From contig JAIRTN010000079.1 of NCBI GenBank assembly GCA_031254905.1, positions 1 through 17,183 on the forward strand: 17,183 nucleotides of DNA, read 5' to 3'. Source of the DNA: Coriobacteriales bacterium. Lineage in GTDB: Bacteria; Actinomycetota; Coriobacteriia; Coriobacteriales; UBA8131. Positions within the stretch are counted from its first letter, which is position 1, and the number at the start of each line of letters is the position of its first letter. Of this stretch, positions 1 through 8,129 are shown piece after piece. Made by a program: the position numbers and the translations under genes. Below the pieces are notes generated by a model, which saw nothing but the letters and a program-made list of their open reading frames with translations, was not told the origin of the DNA and ran no database searches.

Positions 1-443
1 CGGGCAGAGGACGCCTCGGGTACGCCGAAGAATTCATCGAGCACCTGCGTCCACCAGTCTTCGGGCGCCTTGATTGTGGCGAAGTCGACACTGGGGGGCA
101 AGACGGTAGAACTCTCGGAGACCTCAAGGCCAGTGACGTTGACCGCCTCCTCGCCGTTGCGCACCCAACCGAATTCTTCGCGGGCGCGATCCTCTATGCC
201 CTCAGGGGTTTGGAGTTCGTCTATCTGCTGCTTGATTTTGGTATTGCGCTCCAGCACGGCTTGATATTCGAGGAGAACGCGGTCGTTTTCTCGCTTGGCG
301 AGATAGTATTCGCGCGCAACAGGATAGAGCATGACTGCCGCGAGTATGAGGCTGAGAACGATGACCGTGGTCACAATCAGCGCGGGAGAGATGCGAACTG
401 GTACGTTTTCTGTTGCGTTAGTCTTCGCCATTTCTGACATCAT
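1..443 (-). CDS. DivIC/FtsB-like septum formation initiator, 3' end cut by window edge
   Basis: This partial gene enters from the left edge and reads 147 codons without a stop. The protein begins MMSEMAKTNATENVPVRISP. It has one membrane segment at about residues 19-42, then a charged heptad-like stretch (about 44-78, rich in E, K, Q, L) suited to a coiled coil, and a short motif ending GIEDRAREEFGWVRNGE. That is the plan of the FtsB/DivIC/FtsL family: small bitopic proteins that bridge the divisome at the septum. The start could be either ATG of the ATGATG at 443/440 or the ATG at 431; no strong ribosome site is visible, only GGGG about 16 nt upstream. It lies 171 nt downstream of rlmH on the same strand. 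The fold is well supported; which family member it is remains uncertain. Confidence 0.75.
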   Translation of the reverse strand, partial: MMSEMAKTNATENVPVRISPALIVTTVIVLSLILAAVMLYPVAREYYLAKRENDRVLLEYQAVLERNTKIKQQIDELQTPEGIEDRAREEFGWVRNGEEAVNVTGLEVSESSTVLPPSVDFATIKAPEDWWTQVLDEFFGVPEASSA

Positions 444-614
444 TCTAGCAGACTTGAACCCCCTGTTGCACGACAGTCGCCGAACTTCCCCCGCCATCCA
501 CCGCGCCCAACGGCCTCCCCCCGCCGCCGAAAGGAGCCTGCCAGCGGCTTTGAGGGGCGGAGCGCTGCTAAGCCTCGGGCGGAGCGCCGCGCTGTATGTG
601 GGGGCACACAGGGG
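444..614. other. GC-rich intergenic gap with an 11-bp direct repeat
   Basis: No gene is visible between rlmH and the division gene. The 11-mer GGGCGGAGCGC occurs at 555-565 and 577-587, a 22-bp spacing. Several short GC-rich inverted matches exist, but none is followed by a T-run, so I cannot call a terminator or a promoter for the downstream gene. Confidence 0.5.
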
Positions 615-1094
615 TTATTTGTGGTAGGGGGTGGCGGTAATGATGCTGAAGGCGCGGTAGAGTTGTTCGAGGAGCACGACGCGGGCGAGGTTGTGTGGGA
701 GCGTTATCGCGCCGAAACTCATGAGCAGGTCGGCCTCTTTTTTGAGGTCGGCGTCTATGCCTCGGGAGCCGCCGATGACAAAGCTCAGTTGGCGCGTTGC
801 GTGGTCTTGGGCCTCGCGAAGCAGGGCTGCTATCTGCTCGCTCGTAAACTGCCTGCCGCCGCTGTCCAGCATGATGATTCGGGAGCCGGACGCTATCCTC
901 TTGCGTAGCTGGGCCGCCTCGGTGCGCAGCACGAGTGCCGCGTCATCCGATGAGCGCTCCGCGCGGTCGGGCACCTCGCTGATGTTGAGCGTCACGTAGC
1001 GGCTCAGACGCTTCGCGTATTCTGCGCAGGCCTCAACCCAGTAGCCCTCTTTAAGTTTGCCGACAGCTATGACGTCGATACGCAGCCCCGACAT
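615..1094 (-). CDS. rlmH: 23S rRNA (pseudouridine-1915-N3)-methyltransferase RlmH
   Basis: RlmH is a SPOUT-family enzyme that methylates pseudouridine 1915 in helix 69 of 23S rRNA using SAM, acting on assembled ribosomes. The protein starts MSGLRIDVIAVGKLKEGYW and is 159 residues, the usual family length. The SAM-knot segments are clear: LDSGGRQFTSEQIA, FVIGGSRGID, then TLPHNLARVVLLEQLYRAF and the characteristic C-terminal PYHK. The open frame extends 20 codons further, into the upstream gene. I reject that part because the family begins at this ATG and a GAGGAAGG ribosome site lies 12 nt before it. The upstream stop is 8 nt away, so the two genes are probably cotranscribed. E. coli also places rlmH next to mrdA-rodA, so the link with the rod-shape operon recurs in distant bacteria. 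Confidence 0.95.
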   Translation of the reverse strand: MSGLRIDVIAVGKLKEGYWVEACAEYAKRLSRYVTLNISEVPDRAERSSDDAALVLRTEAAQLRKRIASGSRIIMLDSGGRQFTSEQIAALLREAQDHATRQLSFVIGGSRGIDADLKKEADLLMSFGAITLPHNLARVVLLEQLYRAFSIITATPYHK

Positions 1095-1102
1095 CGCTCG
1101 GC

Positions 1103-1855
1103 TCAGCCTTCCTCTCCGTACAGCCGCGTGCGCGTCACCGAGCGCAAGTTCCACCCGAAGTCATTTCCGAGCGCGGCGTACAGCAGCACCTTGGGCCGGA
1201 TGGAGCCTTGCTCCGTCGCCCGTAGTTCCATCGTAACGAGGAGAAGGGCAGACACGGGTGCGGCTTCGGACCCAAGCGGAGCCACAGCCTCGGGAGCAGG
1301 GGCGGGAGCGAAGCAAACGCGCCCGTCCTTGTCCCCATATTCGCCTACCTTGGGCATCCGCGGAACCATCTGAGTGAGGTCGTAGATTTTCTCCCCGCCT
1401 TTTTGGCGCGCCGTTGTAAGACTTCCGGATTCGACAAGACGCGTAAGACGGGCGCGGACCTCCTCGGCGCCGAGCCCACCGTCGTCGAGGACGATTTCGT
1501 AGACCTCCCGCGTATGGGTTGCCTGCAGGCCCTTCGCGCGGGGGTTGGCGTAGGAGACGGCAAGAATGTCGAGGCCCTTGACGCTGGCGTTTTGCAGCCG
1601 CCGCAGGGCCTCGGCGGGGTTGAGGTATTCGGTGAGCCACACGTCGAAGTACTCGTCTAACCCAGCGGTGCCGACGGGCAGCGCCGGGGCGGGCGCATGG
1701 CGCATGTGGGCGTTGAAGCCCTTGCTTATCGCGTAGGGAAGTTGCGCCCGTCTGATAACGCGTTCGAGGGCGCGTACCAACTCGAGGTGCGAGAGATAGC
1801 GCAGCCTGCCGCGCTTTTGGAAGTTGATTCGCAGCCTGAAGCCTATCTCATTCAC
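1103..1855 (-). CDS. Radical SAM-associated protein, TIGR03936/DUF2344 family
   Basis: A 250-residue protein of the DUF2344 family (TIGR03936), found beside or fused to TIGR03960 radical SAM proteins; I know of no established biochemical role. The N-terminal signature is clear: FQKRGRLRYLSHLELVRALE, then ERVIRRAQLPYAISKGFNAH, then a PALPVGT...DEYFDVWL segment. The C-terminal half is less conserved and includes an Ala/Pro-rich stretch. The longest frame begins at a TTG (1870). I prefer the GTG at 1855 because GGAGGTG at 1868-1862 sits 6 nt before it and would otherwise be inside the coding sequence. That GTG overlaps the end of the radical SAM gene (GTGAATGA), indicating translational coupling and likely a stoichiometric partnership. 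rlmH follows after 8 nt. Start choice about 0.75; family call higher. Confidence 0.9.
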   Translation of the reverse strand: MNEIGFRLRINFQKRGRLRYLSHLELVRALERVIRRAQLPYAISKGFNAHMRHAPAPALPVGTAGLDEYFDVWLTEYLNPAEALRRLQNASVKGLDILAVSYANPRAKGLQATHTREVYEIVLDDGGLGAEEVRARLTRLVESGSLTTARQKGGEKIYDLTQMVPRMPKVGEYGDKDGRVCFAPAPAPEAVAPLGSEAAPVSALLLVTMELRATEQGSIRPKVLLYAALGNDFGWNLRSVTRTRLYGEEG

Positions 1856-3788
1856 GGCAGGCACCTCCAAGCACGACTTCGACGTCGCAGGCGGGGCAGA
1901 CGCCGCAGTCGACGCAGGCCGTAAACGAGCAGTCCTCGCTTGTTATGCCCGCACGAGAAAGTTCAAGTTCGCGCAGGAGAAAGTCCTGAGACACACCGCT
2001 GTTGATATGGCTCCACGGAAGCGGCTCGCCCGGCACATACTCGCGCTCGGCGGCCTGGGCGATGCTCTGACCACAGGCCTCGGCGGCATCGTCCCAGCGC
2101 TGCGCGCTAAAGCGCTCGCTCCACGCGTCGAACAGTGCCCCGCGTCGCCATGCCTCCTCTATCAGCGCGGCGGCCTCCCTCCCCGCGCGGGAAAGCGCCG
2201 CTTCGATGCGCGAGGTTGCGGGGTCGTGCCAGTGGAGGCTTATGCCCCTGTGCAAGCCCGAGGTCTTGAGCAGGGCGATGCGCCGCTCGACCTCCGGGCG
2301 GGCGATTTGCCCCTTCCATTGGAAAGGCGTATGCGATTTGGGGACGAAGATGGCAACGCTCACACCCATGCGCACGGCGTTGCGCCGCCGCGGTTCGACG
2401 GTATTTTTCGCCACCTCGTAGGCCCGGTTTGCCAGCGCGGCGATGCCCTGTACGTCCTCGTCGCACTCGCCCGGAAGCCCAATCATGAAGTACAGCTTGC
2501 AGCGCTGCCAGCCCGCGGCGTAGGCCTGCGCGACGGCCTCGAGCAGATTGTCCTCGGTGACGTTTTTGTTAATGATATCCCGCAGACGCTGCGTGCCCGC
2601 CTCGGGCGCAAAGGTCAGGCCCGCCTTCTTCTCCCCCGCGATGAGGCGCGCCATCTCGATGCCAAAGGCGTCGAGGCGCTGCGACGGTATGCTCAGGCCG
2701 ATGCCGGTGCCCGAAAGCAGGTGGTTGAGGCGGCGCAGTATCTGCTCTATCTGCGAATGGTCGGTCGTCGAAAGCGAGGTAAGCGACACCTCGTCGAAGC
2801 CGGTGGCGACAAGGCCCCGCGCAACGGCATCCACAATGGTATCCGCACGCCGCTCGCGGACGGGGCGATACATCATCCCCGCTTGGCAAAAACGGCAACC
2901 CCGGCTGCAGCCGCGTAATATTTCTATGGTGAGCCGGTCGTGCGCTACCTCGGCAAAGGGTACCACGGGACCGATCACGATAGGGCAGGCGTCGAAGTTT
3001 GCCACGACGCGCTTCTTGATGCTCGCGGGGGCCTCGGGGACGCGCGGGCACAGGACGCCCGCCTCGTTGCGCTCGTAGAGGGAGGGAACGTAGACGCCCT
3101 CGATGGCCGCGAGGGCCTTGAGTTGGGCGGTACGAGGGTCTGCGGGTGCGGCCGCTGGTGTGGCCGCTGGTGTGGCCGCAGGGGTAGCGGCGGGGTCCGC
3201 GGGATCCGCAGGGGTAGCGGCGGCTGCGGGTGTTTGGCCGCGGAGAGTGGCGATGACTTCGGCGATGACTTCTTCGCCCTCGCCGATGACGAAGGCGTCG
3301 AAGAAGGGCGCGAGAGGCTCGGGGTTAAAGGCGCCCGGGCCGCCTCCCACAACGAGCGGGTCTTGGTGCGTGCGCTCAGAGGCGTGCAGCGGTATCCCCG
3401 CCAAATCGAGGGCCTCAAGGATATTCGTGGCGGCCAACTCATGGGGAAGCGTGATTCCCAAAAGGTCAAAGGAGGCAACAGGGCGGGCGCTCTCAAGCGT
3501 AAAGAGCGGTATACCGTCGGCGCGCATGAGGGCAATCATGTCGACCCAAGGCAGGAAGGTGCGCTCGGCGACACAACCATCCAAGGCGTTTATCATCTGA
3601 TAAAGAATGCCTATCGCCTGATTCGACTGGCCCAGTTCGTAGGTGTCGGGATACAGCAACGCCGCGCGAAAATCGGCGCCTGAAGATGCCGCGGCCACGG
3701 CGTTGTACTCGTGGTTGAGATAGCGGGAGGGCTTTTCGACCGCGGGAAGCAGCGGCTCGATTCTCTCCCAAAGAGACGCTTCTGTCAT
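1848..3788 (-). CDS. Radical SAM protein, TIGR03960 family
   Basis: A 646-residue radical SAM enzyme; substrate unknown to me. Residues 20-185 form the family's N-terminal B12-binding-like region, with landmarks [29 protein letters not shown] and [19 protein letters not shown]. The cluster motif is [18 protein letters not shown], giving Cys294, Cys298 and Cys301 (CX3CX2C) for the SAM-binding [4Fe-4S] cluster. Later barrel strands include [13 protein letters not shown] and [11 protein letters not shown]. The C-terminus has a second cysteine group, [10 protein letters not shown] (625, 628, 631, 634) with C620 and C644 flanking, which could hold an auxiliary cluster. Residues about 186-218 are an Ala-Thr-Pro-Asp repeat between the two domains. 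Its ATG overlaps the upstream stop (ATGA at 3788-3785), and the DUF2344 partner overlaps its own stop. The family call is strong; no function is assigned. Confidence 0.93.
   Translation of the reverse strand: MTEASLWERIEPLLPAVEKPSRYLNHEYNAVAAASSGADFRAALLYPDTYELGQSNQAIGILYQMINALDGCVAERTFLPWVDMIALMRADGIPLFTLESARPVASFDLLGITLPHELAATNILEALDLAGIPLHASERTHQDPLVVGGGPGAFNPEPLAPFFDAFVIGEGEEVIAEVIATLRGQTPAAAATPADPADPAATPAATPAATPAAAPADPRTAQLKALAAIEGVYVPSLYERNEAGVLCPRVPEAPASIKKRVVANFDACPIVIGPVVPFAEVAHDRLTIEILRGCSRGCRFCQAGMMYRPVRERRADTIVDAVARGLVATGFDEVSLTSLSTTDHSQIEQILRRLNHLLSGTGIGLSIPSQRLDAFGIEMARLIAGEKKAGLTFAPEAGTQRLRDIINKNVTEDNLLEAVAQAYAAGWQRCKLYFMIGLPGECDEDVQGIAALANRAYEVAKNTVEPRRRNAVRMGVSVAIFVPKSHTPFQWKGQIARPEVERRIALLKTSGLHRGISLHWHDPATSRIEAALSRAGREAAALIEEAWRRGALFDAWSERFSAQRWDDAAEACGQSIAQAAEREYVPGEPLPWSHINSGVSQDFLLRELELSRAGITSEDCSFTACVDCGVCPACDVEVVLGGACRE
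1862..1868 (-). promoter_or_regulatory. Shine-Dalgarno site that sets the DUF2344 start
   Basis: The minus strand reads GGAGGTG here, a near-perfect anti-16S match, 6 nt before GTG at 1855-1853. It lies inside the last codons of the radical SAM gene, whose TGA is at 1850-1848. It argues against the TTG at 1870 as the start and supports coupled translation. Confidence 0.7.
3110..3240 (-). repeat. Ala-Thr-Pro codon repeat in radical SAM linker
   Basis: The coding strand repeats GCC ACA CCA/GCG-type codons, giving [18 protein letters not shown]. It separates the N-terminal domain from the cluster-bearing barrel. Family members normally have only a short connector here, so I read it as a flexible, probably length-variable linker. 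Confidence 0.6.
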
Positions 3789-3950
3789 GAGAGCCCTTCT
3801 CCGCCTCCCACTCCCCCGGCAAGCGCCGCTCCCCCAGCGGCCGTCGCGCCAGCAAGCGCTCCCCCAACAAGCGCTCCCCCGCCACCCGCCTCTCCACCAG
3901 ACGTCTCTCCATCAAACGCCTCCCCATCAGGCCCCTCCCCGCCACCACGC
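3785..3950 (-). repeat. Gly/Ala-coding low-complexity repeat at DUF697 protein end
   Basis: The last ~54 codons repeat GGG-GGA-GCG-CTT-type units; on the plus strand CAAGCGCTCCCCC occurs twice in tandem. The encoded tail alternates acidic Gly-rich ([20 protein letters not shown]) and Gly/Ala-rich segments. It carries no recognisable domain. Confidence 0.6.
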
Positions 3951-4846
3951 CGCGACGTAATCTTGCGCATGATGTCCTGCAGGTCGCCGCCCTTCTCAAA
4001 ATACTCCTTCGCCGCCTTGCCGATGGCCAGCGTCCCGGTGTAGCCAACCCCTCCGCGGATGGCCCAACCCAAAACCGGCACCACGCCGACGAGCCTGCGC
4101 GCCAGCGCGCGAAAACCAAAGCCGCTGAGCGCAAGAACAATCAGTTCTCCCAAGCGCTGCACATCGACGCTCTTGCCGTAGGCGGCGGCTATCTGCATAA
4201 AAAGTTTCGCCTGATTGAGGGTCAACAGCGGCATGTCCGCCCCGGGGATAAAAACCACGGCCGCGATTGCCCCGTTTTGCAGGGAAGTCGCCTGTATGGC
4301 GCTTTCGACAAAAGGCTCGCGCACAAAATCAAAGGCGCGCGCCAACGCAAGCTGGTCCTCCGGCAACTTGCGCACCACCCACTCACCGAGGGCCGCAAAC
4401 AGCCGCTCAAAGCGCTCGGAGGCATCCGCGCGCTCATCCGCCAGCACTATCGAGAGGGGGTCAATCTCGTTATAATTCTCGCGCGCAATCTGCTGAAGCC
4501 GCACCGGGTCGAGCGCCAGCACGGCAGCGGGAACCCCCATCCGCAGCGCATTGGTAAGAAGCCGCCCGGTTGCCGGAGAATCCTCGGCCAAAACTATCGC
4601 CACCGTCGTGCCCTCGGCAACAGCCAAGGCCTCATCAAAATAAGGATATATGGTGAGAAGAACGTTGTCGCTGCGCATTCGAAACTCCCCCTTGGCATGG
4701 GCAAGGAAGGCCGGGTCGAGCGAGGTATCGACAAATACCGCGACCTCGCGCGGAAACGCGGCCTGTCTCTCCGTAAGCCCGATGGCCTCAAGAAGTGCCG
4801 ATGGGTTGAGCGGAAGCACGAAGCCCCGACGTTTTTTTGCCATCAT
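3785..4846 (-). CDS. DUF697-type membrane-associated protein without GTPase domain
   Basis: A 353-residue protein. Residues about 170-290 match the DUF697 pattern: [20 protein letters not shown] followed by [11 protein letters not shown], a hydrophobic helix (232-243), and [19 protein letters not shown] with [18 protein letters not shown]. In better-known proteins this domain follows a Ras-like GTPase. Here residues 1-165 show no P-loop or NKXD motif and instead look like an alternating hydrophobic alpha/beta sensor-like domain that I do not recognise. Residues 300-353 are a Gly/Ala-rich low-complexity tail. The ATGATG start has AAGGTGA 6 nt upstream. It sits 6 nt after rodA and overlaps the radical SAM start by 4 nt, so it belongs to the operon. 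Function unknown; a membrane-associated role tied to wall synthesis is only a context inference. Confidence 0.75.
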   Translation of the reverse strand: MMAKKRRGFVLPLNPSALLEAIGLTERQAAFPREVAVFVDTSLDPAFLAHAKGEFRMRSDNVLLTIYPYFDEALAVAEGTTVAIVLAEDSPATGRLLTNALRMGVPAAVLALDPVRLQQIARENYNEIDPLSIVLADERADASERFERLFAALGEWVVRKLPEDQLALARAFDFVREPFVESAIQATSLQNGAIAAVVFIPGADMPLLTLNQAKLFMQIAAAYGKSVDVQRLGELIVLALSGFGFRALARRLVGVVPVLGWAIRGGVGYTGTLAIGKAAKEYFEKGGDLQDIMRKITSRRGGGEGPDGEAFDGETSGGEAGGGGALVGGALAGATAAGGAALAGGVGGGEGLS

Positions 4847-4852
4847 GTGACA

Positions 4853-6055
4853 TCACCTTGCCTTTCGCGTCGAGCGATGCGCCCATACCGACAGTATCAG
4901 CCCCACCGCCATGAAGTTCGTGAGCATGAAGGAGGAGCCGTAGCTCATAAAGGGAAGCGGAATACCGGTAATCGGCATAAGACCGCAGGTCATGCCGATG
5001 TTTTCGAGTATCTGAAAGACCCACATCCCCACGCAGCCCATGACAAGAAGGGTCCCAAACTGGTCATCGGCCTTAAGCGCCACCCAGAAGCTGACCGCGA
5101 TGAGCATGGCGTAAAACGCGATGAGGACGATGCAGCCTACGAAACCCAGCTCTTCTGCCAAGATGCAGAAGATGAAATCCGTCGGCGCCTCGGGCAAAAA
5201 GCCCAGCGAGGACTGAGTTGACTGGTAGAGGCCCTTCCCAAACATCCCGCCAGAGCCAATGGCGATTTTCGCCTGCCTGAGATGATGGCCAGCCCCCGTT
5301 GGGTCGAGGTCCTCGTCGATAAAGACAAGCAGACGATTCTTCTGGTAGGTTTTGACAAAAACGTCCTCGCCAAATCGTTCATCGAGGATGGGGTCGATGT
5401 AAAGGGCAACGGCGATAAGAACGACTATGATGAGGATGGTGAGGGCAAGCCACTTCCAGTTTACCCCGCCTGTAAAAAAGATGGTCATGCCGATGGCGAA
5501 AAAGACAAGCCCGGTACCCATGTCCGGCTGAAGCAGAATACACATCAAAAGAGCGATGATGGTACCGAGGCATTTGAGGTAGTCCTTGCCCGAATCCAGC
5601 CTGCCGCGGTATTTCGAGACAAGGGCCGCCATGGCGATGATTGTCAGAACCTTGGCGGGTTCGCCCGGCTGCACCTGCTGGCCGAAGATATTTATCCAGC
5701 TTCGCGCGCCGTTGACCGTCACGCCGAGAAAGGGAATGAGCGGCGAGAGGACGAGGATGAAATCGAGGACTAAGAAGGCGACGATGAGGCCCGAGAGGCG
5801 ATGGTAGTCGACGCGCCACACGACAAGCATGGCAACGATGCCAACGCCAACGCCGAGAACCTGCCGTGAGAAGCTGAAGCGGTCGTCATCCATCACCGCG
5901 CTGTTGACGATGAGCAGGCCGTAGGCCGTAAGCAGGGCAAGCACGATGAGCAGGGGCACGTTTACCAGCGACAAAAATCTCTTGATGGCATCGCGCACCG
6001 GCGTGGGAGCCGTAAAACTCGGCGGCGGGACGGGTCTTGAACGCATGGTCGGCAT
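4853..6055 (-). CDS. rodA: Peptidoglycan glycosyltransferase RodA (SEDS family)
   Basis: A 400-residue polytopic membrane protein of the SEDS family that polymerises lipid II into glycan strands during lateral wall growth with its partner PBP2. About ten hydrophobic segments are visible. Diagnostic motifs are GARSWINIFGQQVQPGEPAK, LLQPDMGTGLVFF, the loop FLPEAPTDFIFCILAEELGF containing the catalytic-type Asp, and ITGIPLPFMSYGSS near the C-terminus. The N-terminus has a Pro-rich cytoplasmic stretch of about 22 residues. The ATG directly abuts the PBP2 stop (TAGATG), with GGGGAG 6 nt upstream, so the two enzymes are translationally coupled. The MreBCD and PBP2 neighbours favour RodA over FtsW. 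A second ATG three codons in is a less likely start. Confidence 0.93.
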   Translation of the reverse strand: MPTMRSRPVPPPSFTAPTPVRDAIKRFLSLVNVPLLIVLALLTAYGLLIVNSAVMDDDRFSFSRQVLGVGVGIVAMLVVWRVDYHRLSGLIVAFLVLDFILVLSPLIPFLGVTVNGARSWINIFGQQVQPGEPAKVLTIIAMAALVSKYRGRLDSGKDYLKCLGTIIALLMCILLQPDMGTGLVFFAIGMTIFFTGGVNWKWLALTILIIVVLIAVALYIDPILDERFGEDVFVKTYQKNRLLVFIDEDLDPTGAGHHLRQAKIAIGSGGMFGKGLYQSTQSSLGFLPEAPTDFIFCILAEELGFVGCIVLIAFYAMLIAVSFWVALKADDQFGTLLVMGCVGMWVFQILENIGMTCGLMPITGIPLPFMSYGSSFMLTNFMAVGLILSVWAHRSTRKAR

Positions 6056-8128
6056 CTAACGCTCCCCGCTTCCTTGAGAGACAATGATTTCTCCCGCATC
6101 AATCCCATAGATTGCGGCGAGCATGTGCTGGACGCCGAGCAGCGCCGCCGATGAGCCGTCGCCCGCCTGCTCGATGAGACAGGCGACGCAGTACTTGGGC
6201 TGCGCGGCGGGGGCAAAGGCGACAAACCATGAGAAGTCTTTCTTGGGGGGGACTTCCGCGGTCCCCGATTTGCCCGCCACTTGGACGGGTAGCTGGTGAA
6301 ACAGCCCTCCCGTCCGGTTGACGACGCGCCTGAGGCCATCCACGACACGACCGATAGCGGCGTCGTTGATGGTTGGTTGAATCTCGCTATCCTCAGGCGT
6401 ACCCTCGACGATTACCTCACCCTTATTGTTGAGGACGTGGTGAAAGAAGTGGGGCTTGACCATCTTTTTGCGGGCAATGCCCGCGTATCCGTTTGCAATT
6501 TGCAACGGCGTGACGAGGATGTCTCCTTGACCGATGCACATATTTGCCATGTCGCCGCCCTGCCACTGAGCGGGCTCGGGGGTATCGGAGAAGGTGCTGA
6601 GTTTCCACGGTTCGTCGGGAACCCGTCCCCTCGCCTCACCCGGAATGTCCACGCCCGTCGTCGAACCAAAGCCCCACGTCCTGAGGTAGTCCTGAAGTTC
6701 ATCGACCCTCGCGTCGCGGGGCATCCCTTGCCACCGGTCGAAGAAATTCGCCCCGACCTCGTAGAAAAAGGTGTCGCAGGACTGGTTTATCGCCTCCTCA
6801 AGCCCGAGGTAGCCATGGCCGTTGGGGAATATCCAGCAACGTTTCCCCCAGGCTTCTCCATATCGGTCCCAAAAGCCTGTGCAGTTGGTATGGACGTTAC
6901 CCGCGATGACCCCGTATTCGAGGCCGGCGAGCGCCGTGAAGGCCTTAAATGTGGAGGCGGCGGGATACATCCCCGCGATGACGCGGTTGGTCAGCGGGTA
7001 GCCGGAGCCTTCCCGCGTGAGTTCCTGCCACAACTCCTCGGATATGCCGTTTGCCAGATTCTCAGGGTTGAAGGTGGGATAACTCGCGGAGGCGAGGATG
7101 CCCCCGTCCTCGATGTCGATGCAGACCAGCGCGCCGGCATCCGCGTAGTAAAAGCCCCGCATGTGACAGGAGATGATGACTTCGGAGAGGATGCGCTCGG
7201 CCTCTTTTTGGAGTTCGAGGTCGATGGTGAGGCAGACATCCGAGCCGTTTTGCGGCGGGGATTCGCTGAGCAGGGCAATGGGTGTGCCAACGCTGTCGAC
7301 GCGGTAGGTGCGCGCGCCTCGCGTACCCTGCAGGACGTTCTCGAAGGCAAACTCCGCCCCACTTTTGCCAACGCGGTCGCCCCCCTCATAGGAGACTATG
7401 GGATTAGGAAGCAGCAAATCGGCCTCTGTCACCGTCCCGATATAGCCAAGGGTATGGGCGGCGAGGCTGCCGTGCGGGTAGGTCCGGACGGTGCGCTCGG
7501 TTATCTCCACGCCCGAAAATAGCTGTTGATGCTCTCTGATGAAGGTGACTACGTGCATCGGTACGTCCGTGGCGAGTTCGCGGTTTGCCTGAGCGCCCAT
7601 GACATCATTGAGCAGCCGGTAGCGCACGATGCCCTTGGGTATCCCGAGGAGCAGCGAAAGCAGGTGGACCTGAATTGGGTTATCCACGACACGCCGAGGA
7701 GCCGTTATGCATAGCGAGGCGCGGTTGCCTACCAACTCGACGCCGTTGCGGTCGAGGATGCGCCCGCGAGTTGCGGGTATGGATACCTCCGAGGTCATGT
7801 TCTCCTCGGCTAACTTTTGATAGGAGGAGCCGGAAATCATCTGCAGGGACCACAGGCGCATGGCTATCGTGCCGAAGATGCCGGTTATGACAAGGCCGAA
7901 GGCATAGAGGCGCCCCCTTCTCGCCGCCTTTTTGTGCGGCTCGGGCGTGTCGAATTTGCGCACCTCGCCCTCGCCGAGCCCCTCGGGTAGTCCGTGGCGG
8001 ACGAAGCCCTTTCTCACGACGTCGTTCTTCTGTCGCTTTGCGCGAATGACTGCCGCGATGACGAGGGAGACAAATACCACGACGAATACCGCGACAGCGA
8101 TAATGATTGTGAGGGTCATGACATCCAT
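6056..8128 (-). CDS. mrdA: Penicillin-binding protein 2, elongasome transpeptidase
   Basis: A 690-residue class B PBP that cross-links peptidoglycan on the outer face of the membrane. Numbered from the chosen ATG, the catalytic serine motif is STFK at 392-395 (in MYPAASTFKAFTAL), the second motif is SCD at 450-452 (INQSCDTFFYEVG), and the third is KSGT at 620-623 (VAGKSGTAEVPPK). The pedestal domain motif ATRGRILDRNGVEL lies near residue 119. Two hydrophobic segments precede it: residues 4-28 and 74-95. The second is the usual PBP2 anchor, and the first is extra. The open frame extends 26 codons into mreD. I prefer the ATG at 8128, one nucleotide after the mreD stop; the ATG at 8119 is also possible. 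mreD precedes and rodA follows, the usual partner arrangement. Confidence 0.93.
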   Translation of the reverse strand: MDVMTLTIIIAVAVFVVVFVSLVIAAVIRAKRQKNDVVRKGFVRHGLPEGLGEGEVRKFDTPEPHKKAARRGRLYAFGLVITGIFGTIAMRLWSLQMISGSSYQKLAEENMTSEVSIPATRGRILDRNGVELVGNRASLCITAPRRVVDNPIQVHLLSLLLGIPKGIVRYRLLNDVMGAQANRELATDVPMHVVTFIREHQQLFSGVEITERTVRTYPHGSLAAHTLGYIGTVTEADLLLPNPIVSYEGGDRVGKSGAEFAFENVLQGTRGARTYRVDSVGTPIALLSESPPQNGSDVCLTIDLELQKEAERILSEVIISCHMRGFYYADAGALVCIDIEDGGILASASYPTFNPENLANGISEELWQELTREGSGYPLTNRVIAGMYPAASTFKAFTALAGLEYGVIAGNVHTNCTGFWDRYGEAWGKRCWIFPNGHGYLGLEEAINQSCDTFFYEVGANFFDRWQGMPRDARVDELQDYLRTWGFGSTTGVDIPGEARGRVPDEPWKLSTFSDTPEPAQWQGGDMANMCIGQGDILVTPLQIANGYAGIARKKMVKPHFFHHVLNNKGEVIVEGTPEDSEIQPTINDAAIGRVVDGLRRVVNRTGGLFHQLPVQVAGKSGTAEVPPKKDFSWFVAFAPAAQPKYCVACLIEQAGDGSSAALLGVQHMLAAIYGIDAGEIIVSQGSGER

Positions 8129-8129
8129 A

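Noticed and set aside
1824..2918. 364-codon plus-strand open frame
   Set aside because: It is antisense to the radical SAM gene, which has clear conserved motifs; the plus-strand frame has no recognisable domain and an Arg/Ala/Gly bias from GC-rich wobble positions.
6296..7522. 408-codon plus-strand open frame
   Set aside because: It is antisense to PBP2, whose three catalytic motifs are intact; no domain or ribosome site was seen in the plus-strand frame.
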